Assembly: GCA_963978895.1 (NCBI GenBank)
Contig: OZ022247.1
Location: 23,100,658 to 23,164,657 of the forward strand
Source of the DNA: Erpobdella octoculata
Taxonomy: Eukaryota > Annelida > Clitellata > Hirudinida > Erpobdellidae
Direction of reading: 5' to 3'
Length of the DNA stretch: 64,000 bases
Part shown: positions 25,168-39,052 of the stretch, piece after piece
Position numbering within the stretch: the stretch's first letter is position 1
How the letters are laid out: each line of letters opens with the position of its first letter
Translations under genes and position numbers: made by a program
The notes under the pieces: model-generated
Told to the model about the DNA's origin: nothing
Databases searched by the model: none
What the model saw: only the letters and a program-made list of their open reading frames with translations

Positions 25168-26823
25168 CTGAGGATGGAAATGCAGACCCGTGCCATTTTA
25201 ATTGAATAATTAATCAAATTAATATTTAATAAACAGCTGTTAGTCTTTGAGAAAAAAAAACTTTTATTATAGTATTTGAATCAAATTTTCAGTTGATAAA
25301 CATAACTTATGTATGATAGTATTTAATGAAAAATTAGCACCTAAGTATAAAACAAAGACAATTCCGAAATAATTATATTTATTATATTTTCTCAACAGTG
25401 TCAGGAGTAAAGAGAATGCAAGAAAATTTGAAATATCTTAATTGAAAAATTAATTCAATTTAAGTTTTAAAATCAATTTTTGTATATTATTAGCCTCCTC
25501 AAAAAATTCTTGCTTCAAATTTACTTGAAAAATTAAAATTTGAAGCAAAATTTAAATGAACTTTTAAATTTTTAAATTAAAACTAAAAATTTCAGCATAA
25601 TTATTTTCTCCTTTTATACTCTTTCCTTGTTTATAATTGTGAATTCATTACTCCGGGTACCGATATCTAACTTTGACAGACTACGTTTCAAAGCGACAAT
25701 GACAAAGAGCTTATCTTAAAAATTTTTTTTCCGATTTATTGCTACGGAATTATAATTCAGGTCGATATACTGGAAATCAGTATCGTATGCAGAAACATAT
25801 TAAGGGAGAGGGCAAATAGAGTGGTCTTGCAGATTGATGACCTGTAGCACAGTTTTGTAAAATATTTAAACACCAAATTGTTTTTGGGACGATTTTAAAG
25901 CCTTTACGCTACTGCATGCGACGGATCGTAGCGCACAGGCCTTACTAATTAAATCATCCCTTTATATTGCCATGTTTTTTGCATCAGTTTTCATATATTA
26001 GATTAGCGTGTTGGATTACATGGCTAAAACATTACCACTCTAATTTCCAATCTGCATGATAACTATAGTGCAAAAATTGCCCCAATGCGCAAAGCCTTTG
26101 CCGCAAGGTATAGGACCATCGTCACTGTTGACAATTAGAATAGTATTTAGGACAAAACTATATGTATTATATTTAACTTGTTTCATTAAAGAAATTAATA
26201 TACCAACATTATTTAACTAAATAATCTAAAGCCCCTGTGCCATAAAAATTTAACTTATAATAGTGACTTATATTGTATTTATACAAAAATATAATTCATT
26301 TACTATTTACTAGAAGCAACATGCTATAATTTTTGCATTAAATGCACATGAGCATGATTTTTTTGGCCAAAAATTAAAACAGGTTTTATTCTTTAAAATT
26401 TTCCATTATAAATACTACAAATAATTTTATAATAGGAGTTGGAGAGTTGTCAATTAGTGAAGCAGTAAGCCTGATCTAAAAGTAAATAATTAATAATTAC
26501 AAAATTTGAACATCTTAATAAAAATATTTATCTGTAAATTACATTACTCAAACCTTCTGAGTTTCCAGCTGCATAGAAATTAGTAAAATCGACGATAAAC
26601 CTACGACTTAATATAAATAAATAATACAGAAGTTAAAAGTAATAACGTCTGCCACACACATGTTAACGCTTCCAACTTCATAAACAAAGCCAGCTTTCAG
26701 TTTTGTTTCTTCCCACTTATTTAAAAAAAAAAACACACAACCAAAATTTATTTTATTTTTTTATAATTGAACAAAATAACTTCTATTGATATTTTTTTTC
26801 AAATTCTCTTTCGAACAGTTTAA
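25168..26823. other. AT-rich stretch, no exon seen
   Basis: Either the first intron of nuclear factor I or intergenic DNA. The missing short first NFI exon may lie here or farther right; I could not place it. A minus-strand AATAAA near 26745-26760 would suit the next gene. Confidence 0.5.
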
Positions 26824-27987
26824 TCACCAATCGCTGTAAAATCTCTTCATCGCGACGGCGTCGCCGGCTTTTCCGGCGTCTGGTTGATCGTTTTCTCGAC
26901 TTAATTCAGGTTTTATTTGTGTATGGTGTTGATCTTCTTGATGTTCAATTATTCTTTTGTTGATATCTTGATTTGGAAGATCGTCGTCGTCGTGATCGTG
27001 GTCGTCCATATCATCTTCTTCGTCAGGGGCAATCGACCTGAGCTTCTTCAACAAATCTGTTTCTGGGTTTCATCTTAATCAGTTGTATGTTCAAAACTGT
27101 TTAATTTTTATTCTATATATCAATGATTTTTTTTTAATAATAATGGCTTGAGCAATTTCGTGTTATATCACATCCTTTTTAAATCGTACAATTTGGCGTT
27201 TTCTTAAACCAAAGCTTCTTGCAAAATACCTTATGTTAATTTCACCGCCGGTCTTGCTTGCTTACTTGCTTGTTCGCTTGAATGTTTACAAGCCTTGAAA
27301 GTTAAAATTAACTAACTTCCAGTCATCCAATCGAGCTGAAACTTGAAATACAGGCTCGCTCCTCATGACAATAATTCTATTTAGTTTGAAAATTACAACA
27401 AAAAAATCAAATACAATTAAAAAAAGGTTAAATGCTAAACTACCTACTTTAACCCAAAATGCTTATAAACAAATATAGATATAAATTACCATTAAAAACT
27501 CAATTTAGCGAGGGGCTTAAAAAAACCCTAAAAAAAAATTTATTAAATATATTAATGGGTAAAGAAATAATCTTAAGCTATTTTATCTGGTTGATTTTCG
27601 TTTAAATTAACAGACACTTATAATTTTCCACATAGGTTTCACCTATCATCCTGTATTTCCATATTGCTGGAGCCAAATGTTTCCAGTTTTTCCAGTTTGA
27701 ATCGCTGGAATCCACCAGGAACTGAGGGGCAGGTCCATCGACCGTTGTTCCACTCAATGCACTGACAATGGCTTTTCTGTATGGGCCGCCTCTAGGACTA
27801 TGTCCATCGTAGATTCTGTGTCGGGTTTCTGAGACGAATAATATGGCAACACGCAATAATTAAAAAACCACTAATGGATGAAATTTAATTCAACAATAAT
27901 TGACGTAGTAATTTTTAACTTTTCACCTTGAGTCAATCCAGTGGTAAGCAATATGGAAGCCAAGATAGCTAACTTGTAAATGTCCAT
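26824..27987 (-). CDS. Small secreted protein, candidate peptide prohormone
   Basis: Three exons, 27987-27927, 27828-27643 and 27062-26824, all joined in phase 1 with GT-AG introns; 161 aa. Residues 1-19 are a signal peptide (hydrophobic LAILASILLTTGL). The rest has no Cys. It contains a Trp-rich segment (WKNWKHLAPAIWKY, about 66-79), an Asp/His-rich acidic block (about 96-110), and Lys-Arg pairs at about residues 115-116 and 155-156; the last would release a C-terminal pentapeptide FYSDW. That layout of signal, acidic spacers and dibasic sites is typical of neuropeptide precursors. I recognise no known peptide, and FYSDW lacks an amidation Gly. Failure to splice exon 2 would give a shorter product ending KCLLI. 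An upstream TATA box supports a real gene. Confidence 0.6.
27247..27400. repeat. Diverged copy of the 15.65-16.91 kb repeat
   Basis: Resembles the 215-base direct repeat of the composite element, sharing aaattaact-acttcc and atcgagctgaaa blocks in the same order. It lies in an intron of the candidate prohormone gene. Confidence 0.6.
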
Positions 27988-28319
27988 TGCTGTTAAATAC
28001 CTTTATTGAAAAAAATACTTGGTTTTCTTAAAAGTTTTTGTGATTGCTAAACAGTTATAGCGATTTTTATTTAAAAAAGAAATTTATTAAATTAGCTGTA
28101 GAATCACTTTAACAACTATTCAAACAAATTAAATCCGTTTCTCTGGGTTTTTTTCTTCACTTAGAAACTACAGAATACGAAAACAAGCTGGTAGCAGAAG
28201 ACAAGAGACACGGAACAGAGTCTATAAGATCATTGCCTACATAACTTCTCCAACCAGTATGATTATGCGGCTCCGATGCAAAAGCCGAGGTTCCAAGTCA
28301 ACTTCGACTTGCGTAGCGG

Positions 28320-28326
28320 TTTTATA
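28320..28326 (-). promoter_or_regulatory. TATA box of the candidate prohormone gene
   Basis: TATAAAA on the minus strand, about 330 bases upstream of the ATG. Transcription would start near 28290. An untranslated exon would then splice to the acceptor aacag just before the ATG at 27987. Confidence 0.5.
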
Positions 28327-29803
28327 GTTGCATATTGGAGTTAGGGAGGGGGGAGTGACCACTGGAGTTAGGTGGGAGTGACCACCAGCTTAGATCATAT
28401 TGGTTGACGTGGAAGTGGTCGCGTCATTTCTAATGCGACATTTGCCATTCGAGTTGTTGATCTTTATGTTTTTTATGGCTTGTATATATAACCATAATAT
28501 CATCAATATAATGGACCTATCTGTTTTTCTTGATTTGGTAATTTTTCGAGTTATGAATCATTACTTTTGGAATAACAAATGAAGAGAACCAGTCTTTTAG
28601 TTTTTTCCTTAAACCGAAATTTAATTTCACTATTTCTCTCAACCATCTCCTATTTCTTTTCCCAGATTTCCTTGTCTTGTATTAAAATTTTTGATTTTAC
28701 TTACTGACCGCCAGCAGTTATTATTGTAACGATGTTATTGTCTCTCCAATCAAAACAGGTCTGGCCATTATTTAGATGAAATTTCCCGTCAATTCCCAGT
28801 CCAAATCCGAATCATATGAAATAATGGAAATTAACAGTAACTATTTTCTATCGGAAATGTAACTACAACCACCCAGCTGGTAAACATGACAGTTAAGAAT
28901 ATCAGAACTGTTGGCTTTTAGTTGACTATTATAAAATCTCACAATTAGTTCTACTATGCCTACTAATGTTATGTTTGATCCCGGTTTTTCTGTACACTTA
29001 AATGAAATTCCATTAGGTGCGTAGTTAGCGTGTTTTCTATTTCTATAAAGACACGTTGATAAGTTAAAAAAAAACAAACGCCTGAACGATTGATTCGATC
29101 GATTGATTTTAAACATAAACTTGAATCATAGTTTAAATCAGTGAATCAGCTGATAGGTATAATAAGTCAATCACCATAAAACAATCAATAAATAGGTCAA
29201 TAAATTACGCTTTTACAACAGAAAAAAACCATAAGTCTGTTTAAATCATTTAAAAACACAAACCTAGTCAAAAGTTTCAAGGTTTTTCATTTAAAAAAAT
29301 TTTTATAGTAAATTTTTTTTTGTGTCAGCTTGACTACCTGGAATGGAGACAGATTATTCGTTTTCGAGAATCAGTTTCACCTGCAACACGGCAGTCAAAG
29401 ACTGGAAAAATCGAACCACGATGATGATTTTTTAAGTCTTGAGAAGGTCAAGCCCACGAATTAAACATGGACGTATATAAGTCACCAAGTTACCAGTCGA
29501 TTTGGCTCTATCTCGTTAAAATGATTATAATTTTAAAAAATCTTATATATATATTCTAAAACGACATTGATTATATTCTTTTAGATTAAATCAAATGCAG
29601 GCTACGTGCAATCTGGGGAATACATTGAAATTGCATTAAATAAGAAATACAACAAATTGAATTGTATAATTATTCGATCAACTGGATAAAATAGGATAAA
29701 ATAAAAAAGGGGCGAACAGATGACTGATGCTATTTTTTTATCTCTCAATCCGGTGGATATGCCCGTCTCAGTTGAATCCAAGTCTGTGGAAGTCTTTGTA
29801 CTA
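28327..29803. other. Intergenic, no clear gene
   Basis: AT-rich. A minus-strand open stretch at 29116-28841 has a few Cys but no start context, splice signals or recognisable domain, so I do not call it a gene. Confidence 0.5.
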
Positions 29804-32800
29804 TCAATTGGTGTAACGACAGTTGTAGAAATGTTGACTTTGAAAAGTGTTATTCATGTTTACTTGTTGCCCGAGGTGCTGGTTCTGTAGAGGCAGTTGG
29901 TGCTGTTGCTGTATTAGTGGTTGGAGAGGTGTAGGTGGTTCTTGCGGAGATGACGAGGACAGCAAAGATTTTTGGTCATCCGATAACGAGCCTGTCGTAG
30001 GAGAATTTGGCAAACTTTGTTGTTGGTGGATATGATCGGGAGTAGATCTTGTCACTGGAACAAAAGTCTCGAAAGGTGGAAGGGATTTTATGTCAAGATG
30101 ACCACAACTGGTCACTGGAGAGGCATCAGATATTTTTGGAGTTGTATTTTCTCGATGCAAATTATCATTTTGATCAGTGCTTGATTTTTCCGAATCATGT
30201 AATAAGCACTGTTTTGAAGCAAAGTCATCACTATGACACTGTTGCGTGTACGTTATTTTTTCTGCTTCTGTAGATGCATGATGCATGATTTGTTGATAGC
30301 TGGAAGTATTTGATTGACTGTCGTAATAGTCAGTGTCAAGTGTCAACGTCTGGTTGGTCTGACCGGAGGCCTGTAACGGCACTGACACTAAATCCAGAGG
30401 CACGTCAGTTTCTGTCATAGAATCGTCAAGTCTTTTGATCGGGGCGACCACTGCTGTTGGCAAGAGCACGTGCTGATGGGACTGCGAATTGAAGAGTGGC
30501 TGAGTGTGCTGGTGGGGCAGATAGAACAGGTTCGTTTGGTGCTGGTGGTGATAGCCGTTTGAAGACTGAGAGTGACTAAGTGACTGTTCGTGACTGAAAC
30601 TAGTGTAGCTTGGATTTGGCTGATTTTGTAGGTGATTCTGCAGATAACAGCTGCTGCCGTTTGAGCTATGATTGGCATAGTTTACCTGTGCCATCTGGTG
30701 CTGCCCGTGATTGGCACCCATGTAAGGAAGATGAGGGGAGCCTTGGTAGTAGGAGTAACCATGCTGGCGCTGGCAATGTGCTATGGACTGCGACTGTTGT
30801 CGAAACGGAAACGTAGAATCCTAATTGAATAGTAATTATTAAACTAAACATAATCGGTATTTTATATTAATTTATTACTTTATTTTTTTTCTCCAGACAC
30901 TAACCCTATGATATAGCTGTGGTACAGGGGATTGTCCCGGATCAAAAGAAGCCAACAAGCTGATATCTTCACAAGTCATTTCAGTTTTCCTGGTAGCCGC
31001 CGAATCAAATTTGACAGGACAGTTTGAGCCGTTCAAATCACTTTCTCTTGCATAGGTTTTCTTTTTGTGCGACTGCTCCTTCAAAAACTGACAAGTTTCG
31101 CGGCCGTTCGAGTAGCCATTGCTGCTGCTGTCGATAGCTTCGTACTTGCAGTTACTGTTTCTTATGAGCATCTTAGGCCAAGCAGAACAGCTGATTGGCT
31201 CCAGAGTGGTCAGATTTGGTGCGGCACCATTAAATTGATAATACGCTATCGGAGATTGATCATGATTTGTACCAATAATCTGCTCGCGGCTTTTATCGTA
31301 GCCGAGGTTGGATAACGCTGGACTTGATTTTTTGACAGGTTTGAGTTGAGCGTACGTAAGTAATTCGTTTCTTTCATCTCCATACGCTGATGAACTCTGA
31401 TGCTCTCCGTCGGTTTTTTCAATCTGTTTAGACTTTCTCGAAGAGGTCGGAGTCGCAGAATCGGAAAAGAACGAAGTTGCTCCGGCGAGCTCAAAACCTT
31501 GAACGTTTGAGAAGCAGTTCTCAAATGGTTCCATTTTTGAAAAATAAGGACTATAATAACGATGGTTGAACATTTGAAACCGGCTTTCTGGAGTGTGGCC
31601 GGAATTGTTTTGGCTACACGAATTGCGTTCGAGCTTGACTAAGCTTCTGTCCATAGGTGGCGGGTTAGCGTAATGGTGTGAGTCTTTCAAAGTCAATCCA
31701 GTGCGTAACTCTGAACCAATTAGTTTTTGAGAATGAGACTTCTTTTTAGAATTTTCTCCTGTTTTGCGCATTCCTGAATTTGATTTGCGACTTTGTTTTG
31801 ATACGCTAGCAGGCAGCAATGCTTTATCAAGTGCATTCAAAGGATTTCTTAAGTTATCCGCTGTTGTTTTTAAATTCTGATTTGCGATTGCTTCGTTTTT
31901 GGCGTTATCGAGAGCTTTGCCGCAGGTCCGGCTGCGGTTCTCGTGATGCCAGAGGCATTCGCTGGTCTTGAAGGCCTTGCGACAGCGCTGGCAGGAATAC
32001 GGCCGCTGGTCCGAGTGAATGCGCTCGTGAGCTCGCACTGCAGTCGAGTCCTTGAAGCGCTTGCCGCAGAAGCGACATTCCTCCTTTGCCTCTGTTGAGT
32101 GCTTGAAGAGCAGATGTTTCTTGAGATGATATCGCTCTTTGAAGCCGATACTGCACAGCTCGCAAACGTACGGCCGCTCGTCGGAGTGGGTTCGAACGTG
32201 GTTTTTGTAGTTTGAACTCTGCGTAAAAGTCTTTGAGCAGTAAGTGCAAGTCCACACCTGTGCAGCTGACGACGAGGCTGCTGCTGCTTTCTGCCGCTGC
32301 TGCTGGTAAGAAACGTCAATTTTAGAAGTTTGTCCGATATTCTTGTAGCGGTCGAAATAGCGAGGCAGCGGAGCACATTCAGAATAATAACTGGCAGCTA
32401 TGAACTGATTTGATTGATTTGTGCAGTCGTCTTTGACGTCTGAAGATAGCTGCGCATTATTGGTCGGCACCGACTGGAAAACATCCGAAGTTGAGCTGTC
32501 GAGAAAAGACACGGGTTCACCGGCAACTGCTGGTAGCGGTGACTGATGGTAAGTTAATGAAAATTCAGACGCGGGGAAGTCTGTTTGAAGTAATGCGCTT
32601 GGAGATCGCTGGAAGACGGAAGAAGTGTTTGCAGACAGGGGGAAACTGTTGAAGTCCAAATAGGGAGAAAGAGGCAGGCGGATGGAGGAGTCGTCAGTGC
32701 TGCTTGTTGAATGCTGAGATGTGTGTTGAAGTTCTTGTAGAAGCTTTGGATTTGTCGCTTGAAAGTGTTGACAGTCGTACTGGCGCTGTTTAACGAGAGG

Positions 32801-33478
32801 GTGTTTTTCTTTCTGATCTGAAAACATCGCAAGGTGGCGCTGGTGACGGAAAAAAGGCGATCGAGCGTTTCGATCGCTTTGGTGGATTCCCGGCTTGAGT
32901 TGACGGCGAGTTTTCTTGTCGACGATGAAGTCGCTGGTTGTCGCAGCTGCACCGACGTCTTTGTGTAGAGCGAAATGCATCTGCAGGTATTTCTCTGTTG
33001 AATACTGCTTACGACAGATGCCGCACGTGAACATGTTTTCTATACCTGCTCCCCCCGAAGAACTGCTGCTGGCCTTGCTGATGTCACTGGCCGTCGTTGA
33101 CGAATGAGGCGCAAAGTCAGCTGCGGACGGTGTTGGCAAAGCCATCGATGGTGCCGAGGGGTCTGTCGATGGCCTGTTGAGAAACTGCCGCGTCTCTGCT
33201 GCTAGCGATGGCGACGTTGGCGACTGCGGTTGTAGCGGCGGTGGTGGTGAAGGGAAGCACTGTAGAAGAGATGATAGAGATGACGAGAGACAAAGCTGCG
33301 ACGAAGTCGTGTACATTGACATTGGTAGCGGCGATGTCGTCGGCGATGGCTGGCAAGCCGGCGTAGTCGACGATGACAGCGCTGGTCGTTGTTCGGATTC
33401 TGAAAAAGAGCATTGAAGGGTCGGTGGTGAAGCACCAGTGACGTCGAAAGACTGCTGTGTCGAATCTTGTGACTCCAT
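29804..33478 (-). CDS. Five-finger C2H2 zinc-finger protein
   Basis: Two coding exons, 33478-30905 and 30820-29804, joined in phase 0 (AGG|gttagt to attag|GAT); 1196 aa. The start is the ATG at 33478; the frame stays open a little upstream without another ATG. One finger lies alone at about 150-172 (CGIC with H-x3-H). Four consecutive fingers follow at about 409-521, separated by HSDERPY- and HSDQRPY-type linkers that diverge from the usual TGEKP. The last ends H-x5-C. The remaining sequence is low-complexity Ser, Gln, Pro and His, and the second exon is Gln/His/Ser-rich, as in activation domains. It is probably a nuclear DNA-binding regulator. I cannot assign an orthologue; the finger spacing loosely recalls PRDM1-like proteins, but no PR domain is seen. 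Confidence 0.88.
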
Positions 33479-34270
33479 ATTTATTATTGACTTGGATATC
33501 TTTAAAGAGTAAATCAATATAAGTCTTTCTCCTCAAAATTTCCGTAGAAAAATTTAGTATTTAAATGTCAAAGAAGTGCGGTCGCGCTAACTGGGCTGGT
33601 CAGCAAAAAGATAATCTGCCTAGTCAGCAGTCATCTGGATAGATGGACGAGAGCTGCGGACGAATGAACGAGAGAAGAAGAGGTATATTATAACTCTTTG
33701 ATTATGATTTTCCAGTCTAGCGACGAGAGGCTGCCGGTCTGTTTAGTAATCACCGGGCGTCCTAGTTCACGCGCTATTTACCCTGTTTTGCTCCGAGAAC
33801 GTCCGGAAACGATCGTCACGTGACTTCCTGGCGCGCGCGATTCATCAGCGGCCGGACGCTCGTCGACGCCGCTGTCGCTCTGCTGCTGCTGCGGTGGTGG
33901 TCAGTTGTGGTGCAGTCGGAGCAGCGGTTGCACTGACGAAAGTGGCGACGACGCCTCGGCGGTGTTTGTGAGAGTGCCCACGTGGATTCTGAGGCAAGAG
34001 GTTTTTAGAAACCATGTTTTCAATGTTTTCAAGAGCTTGTAATGAGTTTCTTCAACTTGAGAAGGTTTGAAATCGGTCCGATGGAAGTTGGCGGACGTGA
34101 GATGACGCAATGTACAATGAGCATGCCACCAGCACCTCCTGTAAAAGGAATTTAAAATGTTGAGCAGGAAAAATTAAATGAACAATTAGCAGCCGACGTG
34201 TGAATAATGAGATTAATGAAGATCTATTATATTGTAAAATGATAATTGGTCGATCAGCGTTGTTCGTCAT
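33479..34270. other. Upstream region of the zinc-finger gene, GC-rich island
   Basis: About 33780-33960 is CpG-rich (gcgcgcgc, gcggccgg, cgtcgacgccgctgtcg) in an otherwise AT-rich region and holds an E-box cacgtg near 33817. Its position just upstream of the minus-strand zinc-finger gene suits a promoter, but no start site can be assigned. Confidence 0.45.
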
Positions 34271-34410
34271 CAATAATCATCATCACCATCATCATCGTCA
34301 TCGTCATGGTCGTCGTCATCATCATCGTCATCGTCATGGTCGTCGTCATCATCATCGTCGTCGTCGTCATCGTCATCGTCATCGTCATCATCGTCATCAT
34401 CATTACCAAA
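34271..34410. repeat. ATC/GTC compound microsatellite
   Basis: Interrupted tcatca and tcgtcg trinucleotides over about 140 bases; the open frames here are artefacts of the repeat. Confidence 0.9.
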
Positions 34411-34555
34411 ATAACTTTTATTGCTATTCGCCATCATCGTGTTCATAATCATCATCAGACTCATTAATCACCACAGCTAATAAAGTTTCTTTCAATAATC
34501 TTTTTCCCCTCCCTCTTCTTCCTCTTGTAACTCTATTCCGATAACATCCGGATCG

Positions 34556-34630
34556 ATACACACACACATACACACACATACACACCCATACACACAAAAA
34601 CACACATACACACATACACAAACACACATC
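34556..34630. repeat. CA-rich microsatellite
   Basis: Imperfect cacaca/cataca run. Confidence 0.85.
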
Positions 34631-35404
34631 GGTGTATCCACCACAAGACGACAACGATCGGACTGGCATTGAATGTCGAGTGATAAGGCTCAAAGGTAAA
34701 TCTTTTGATAACCGTGCAAAAGAAGATAGCACAGAAAACAGCGGTGGTGGATAAGCCTGCAATGGAGATGGTGCTGGAAAGCTACGAGCGAGAGGGATGT
34801 CGTGGCTACGGCGAGCCATCTTGCAGTGTGCGCGTCCTACTCGTCTAATACAGGTAAGTTGCGCGCACCTCTTCTCATCACCGGCGCACCTTGCCTGGAC
34901 CTCGCGTTGGACGCTGATTGATTTAAAGAAAGAGAGATTGAAAGAAATTATAAAATTTTAGATTAAAATGTGAATGAATTTTTTTCTCTCTCCAGATAAT
35001 AATAGAACAGCTTTGAGACTTGTCGTTATAGCCGCCTTGTTTCTATATTCGTGTCGCTAATGAATATTTAAATGTGCGTCTAAAAATAGCCAGAATTGAA
35101 GCTGTGTTTTATCGACCAGCTAAATTGATTGAGTCATTAGATTAGTTGAGCTGGACTTTCATAAAAGACCAATTTATAAAAGGAAAGGAAATGCAGTAGG
35201 AAAAAGTGAGCTGAAAAATAATATCTACATTTGCACCTAGCCTCGCTTTGCTGGAACAATTAAGAAATCGTGAAATTCAATACAAGCAAATAAATATGAG
35301 GAATCTAAAATTAATATAAATAATTTATTAAAAAATTATTAGTACGTAGTTTAATTATTTAGTTTTATGGTAAAAAAATAATGGGGTACAAATTGATGAA
35401 GGTT

Positions 35405-35632
35405 TGAATGCCTCCTTGAAATATTAGCATATACGGGTAAAGGGCTAAACCCCGCCTTGAAATATTAGCATATACGGGTAAAAGGCTAAACCCCTCCTGG
35501 AAATATTAGCATTTATGGGTATAGGGCTGAACCCCTCCTGAAGTTATTAACATTTATGGGTAAAGGGCTGAACCTTTTCTGAAAATATTAGCATTATGGG
35601 TAAAGGGCTAAACACCTCCTTGAAATATTCCT
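35405..35632. repeat. Minisatellite, about 43-45 base unit
   Basis: Five diverging copies in tandem of a unit containing gaaatattagcatatacggg followed by taaagggctaaacccctcct. Confidence 0.9.
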
Positions 35633-38600
35633 ACTCGTTATCTAGGTAATTTTAAAATGAACGAGAATAGCACATGAAATGTAATGTTTTTTTGTCACCT
35701 CCAAATTCCTAGAACTTTTTGCCCAATTTAATGTCATAATCGACTCATGTCAACCATGTCATATAATGAAATCTACCTACGATTAAGTAGTAACGTAATG
35801 TATGTAGTACAGCTGTTTAAAGAAGAAACTTTAGTTAAAAAAGAAACTTGAAAGGTGCCCTGAAGAACCAAACAGAAGCAACTGAAACACAAGATAAAAA
35901 TGAGTTTTCAAAAGTTGTAACCAATATCATCATCATCATCATTGATTTCATTGTCGTCGCTAGCATCACAACAATTATCCAGCAGCGAGCAGCTTCAATG
36001 AAATACTAGAGTTAAGGCGATTGTGAAACCGAAGATACTGTGGTTTTGCGCTAATAAGCAGTGACCCTTTTGGACAGCCGACTTGGCTATTTGTGGTTAA
36101 AATCAGATGCGGTAACACAATTTTTGCTTTTAAAAAAGTCAAAACTAAGCCCAGCTTTAGTTATTTGACAGCATCCGTACATGGTTTAAGCCTCGTGGAT
36201 GGATTAAATAAATGCCGACCCTAATGAAGTTACCATAGAGACAGCTTGACACTTGCCTTGGCAAAACTTTGACTATTAAAAGTTAGTTGTCTCTTTCACT
36301 GTTGATCTGATTCAAAACCGTTTTTAATCAAATGAAATTAATGATTTAAATAAACAACAAGTTTAATTGAATATTAAAAAAGTTATATGCTGATTTAATA
36401 AACACATTAGATGGTAGGATGGAGTTGATGGAAACGATTTTATCAGGACCTCCGCGTGTAAAAGATTAGTGCCATTATAGCGCTACCGATATTACATTGG
36501 ACGTCCCATTTTAATGGTTATATTTTAAACAAACGAGCTTACAACTTCTAGACTTTACCAGTATCGTAGTCTCATAATCGTGTCAAAATCTAACATTCTA
36601 AAATAATTTTTAATTGAATTATGATAAATAAGGTTCATTTTGGCGCTGTTGGAGTTTACATTTTTGCGCAAGCGTAGCAGTTGGTGAACGATGATAATTG
36701 GTAATAATACTAGATAGCAGCCTGAAACAGCCTGGATAGCGCTTATCTTGTAGACGAGCTTGACCAATATCTTTACCGTAAAACCCTAATCACTAAGATG
36801 GTTGGAAAATTTCATTTTTTTTAACTCACCTTATATCCTTATATGGACGTTGCTTCAAGAAGCTACAACTCGTGTTGGACAAGCAGTTTCTTCCGCTCTG
36901 AATTGTTGTTGTTGATTTCTCCAGGTGATCCGATTCTCATCTTCAATATTGAATTCTTTTAATTTTATTTAAAAAAAATGTAGAGACAGTTAAAGAGGAA
37001 AAGTAGACATTTTGAATTTTCTGTTCTATGGTCCTTGAGAAACAAATTTCTAGTTTTGAGTTTTGTGGGACCGAAGAAGAGGTTGTTAGTTCAAGTGTTG
37101 AAAATCTCCTTAATGTTACACAGTTTTTAATCACCTTTTAAGTCAACTGATTTTTTATTTCAAAATCATCTCACTAAAAGCATCAAAGTTATTCCCATGT
37201 GATCATCTGAACTGTGCTCAAACACAGTTACTTTTTTTTCACCACGCACAAACTCGTACACACCATTACACACACGGACACACACTCACGTATATATATA
37301 TATACATACATACATCTACGCCTAGTGGGCGGTACCATTTCCACGTAGTGCTGGAATACCTTAATGTAAGGTAAGGTATGCATGTCATAATACTCTTAAA
37401 AAGGACGAGTACTCACTCCATTGCCGGTTCGAATAACCGAATAAACGCCAGCCAAACGATGTCTAATGTTGCGGCATTAAGTAGCCAGGCCCTGTTCTGG
37501 TTCTACCCATATTACGACATAATCACCTTGGCTATTAGCAAACGAATTACTCGATTATTTCGTAGATTAGTTATTATCATCAACTCAACGAAGTTATTTT
37601 TCAGTAAAAAAACCTGCAAATATATTCCAACTAATAACTGGTGAATCATAGCTAAAATGACCATTAGGGAAAATTCCACTAACCTTAGTGCCATCATTAT
37701 CGTCATTGTTATCACCACCATCACCATAATTATCATCATCACCACCATTTTCTATCATCATTATCATTACCGTCGGTAACATCAGCTTCTTCTTCTTCTT
37801 CTTCTTCTTCTTCTACGTCGTCGTCCTCCTCCGTAGCAGCAGCTTGTTTGACGTCCACAGGTAAGCACCGCCGTCTCACCTGGCCGCGCGCTACGACATA
37901 GGCGAGAACGGAACGGCCAAATATATTATTTCGTCTACCTGTACTCTCAGATAGGATTCGTATGGAGGGGGGGGGGGCGAAGAAACGAAAAATTCAAAGT
38001 GTCGTTTTGTAAATTTTACAGTTGAAAACTAAAAGTGAATCTAGGAAAATTAATGCGGATGAAATGCATTTAATATTCAAAAACGCTGCGAACATGAACA
38101 ATAAAAACTTTTATTTAATAAAATTATCAGAATAATAATTATTACACGAATAATATAATTATTTAAAAAAAGATGTTCTAAATATTATTACAGGTAAACT
38201 ACGACTTCGCTAAAAGAATTTACCAATCGATACAAGATATATGACAGTGGAGTATTCCTTACAGCCAATCTCAATTTGTAACGGCGCTGTTTAATTGGTG
38301 ACAAAGTGACCAGATGATCAAAAAGATTTTTATCCATACTTTAATGCAGTCAGCTTTGTGCATCTTTGTGTATAGCTGATAGCTGTCACTTACTGCTTTC
38401 TCCTAATTGAAATGCCGTTTGAAATAATTCAACAAAATTTTATCAGATTAAATTTGTATATTATATCTCTATTTAATTATTTTTTTATTCATGTATTTAT
38501 TTATTTATTTTTCTTTTATTTGTTTATTTATAGTTTTCTTGTTTCAAGTAGGTCACCGAATACAAGTTCTTTTGAGACGTTTTTCTATTGAACGCTTTTT

Positions 38601-38930
38601 AGTCAAATACATAATCTGAGGTTGTAATCTTCTGCAATCTTTACGTTTTGTAACGTGTAAAGTGTACACCACATATTACACAGCTTATAAGTAACTTTTG
38701 CAAGTCATTACCATAAGAAACCGGTTGCTTAACAAAATCAGAAATTCTAAACTTTTATCATTAATACTTTTGTTATTATCGTTGTCGTCGTCATCATCAT
38801 CATCACCATTGCAACCATCATCATCATCATCATCACCAACGTTTCAGTAAAGTTCAATACGTTGACCTCGACCTTAAGTGAAACACGCTCCAGTTGGCTC
38901 ACAAAAAAGCCGGAATGAACCGAATCGAAA

Positions 38931-39052
38931 CTTCCATAACACAACTTCACGAAGAAAGAACAGTGAAACTTCCATAACATAACTTCACGAAGAAAGAACA
39001 GATGGAAACTTCCATAACACAACTTCACGAAGAAAGAACAGCGAAAAGAAAA
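38931..39052. repeat. Minisatellite, about 37-39 base unit
   Basis: Three near-identical copies of a unit containing gaaacttccataacacaac and ttcacgaagaaagaacag, ending about 290 bases before the SLC6 stop codon on the other strand. Confidence 0.9.

Noticed and set aside
28841..29116. 91-codon minus-strand open frame with several Cys
   Set aside because: No signal peptide, splice context, promoter or recognisable domain; compatible with chance in AT-rich DNA.
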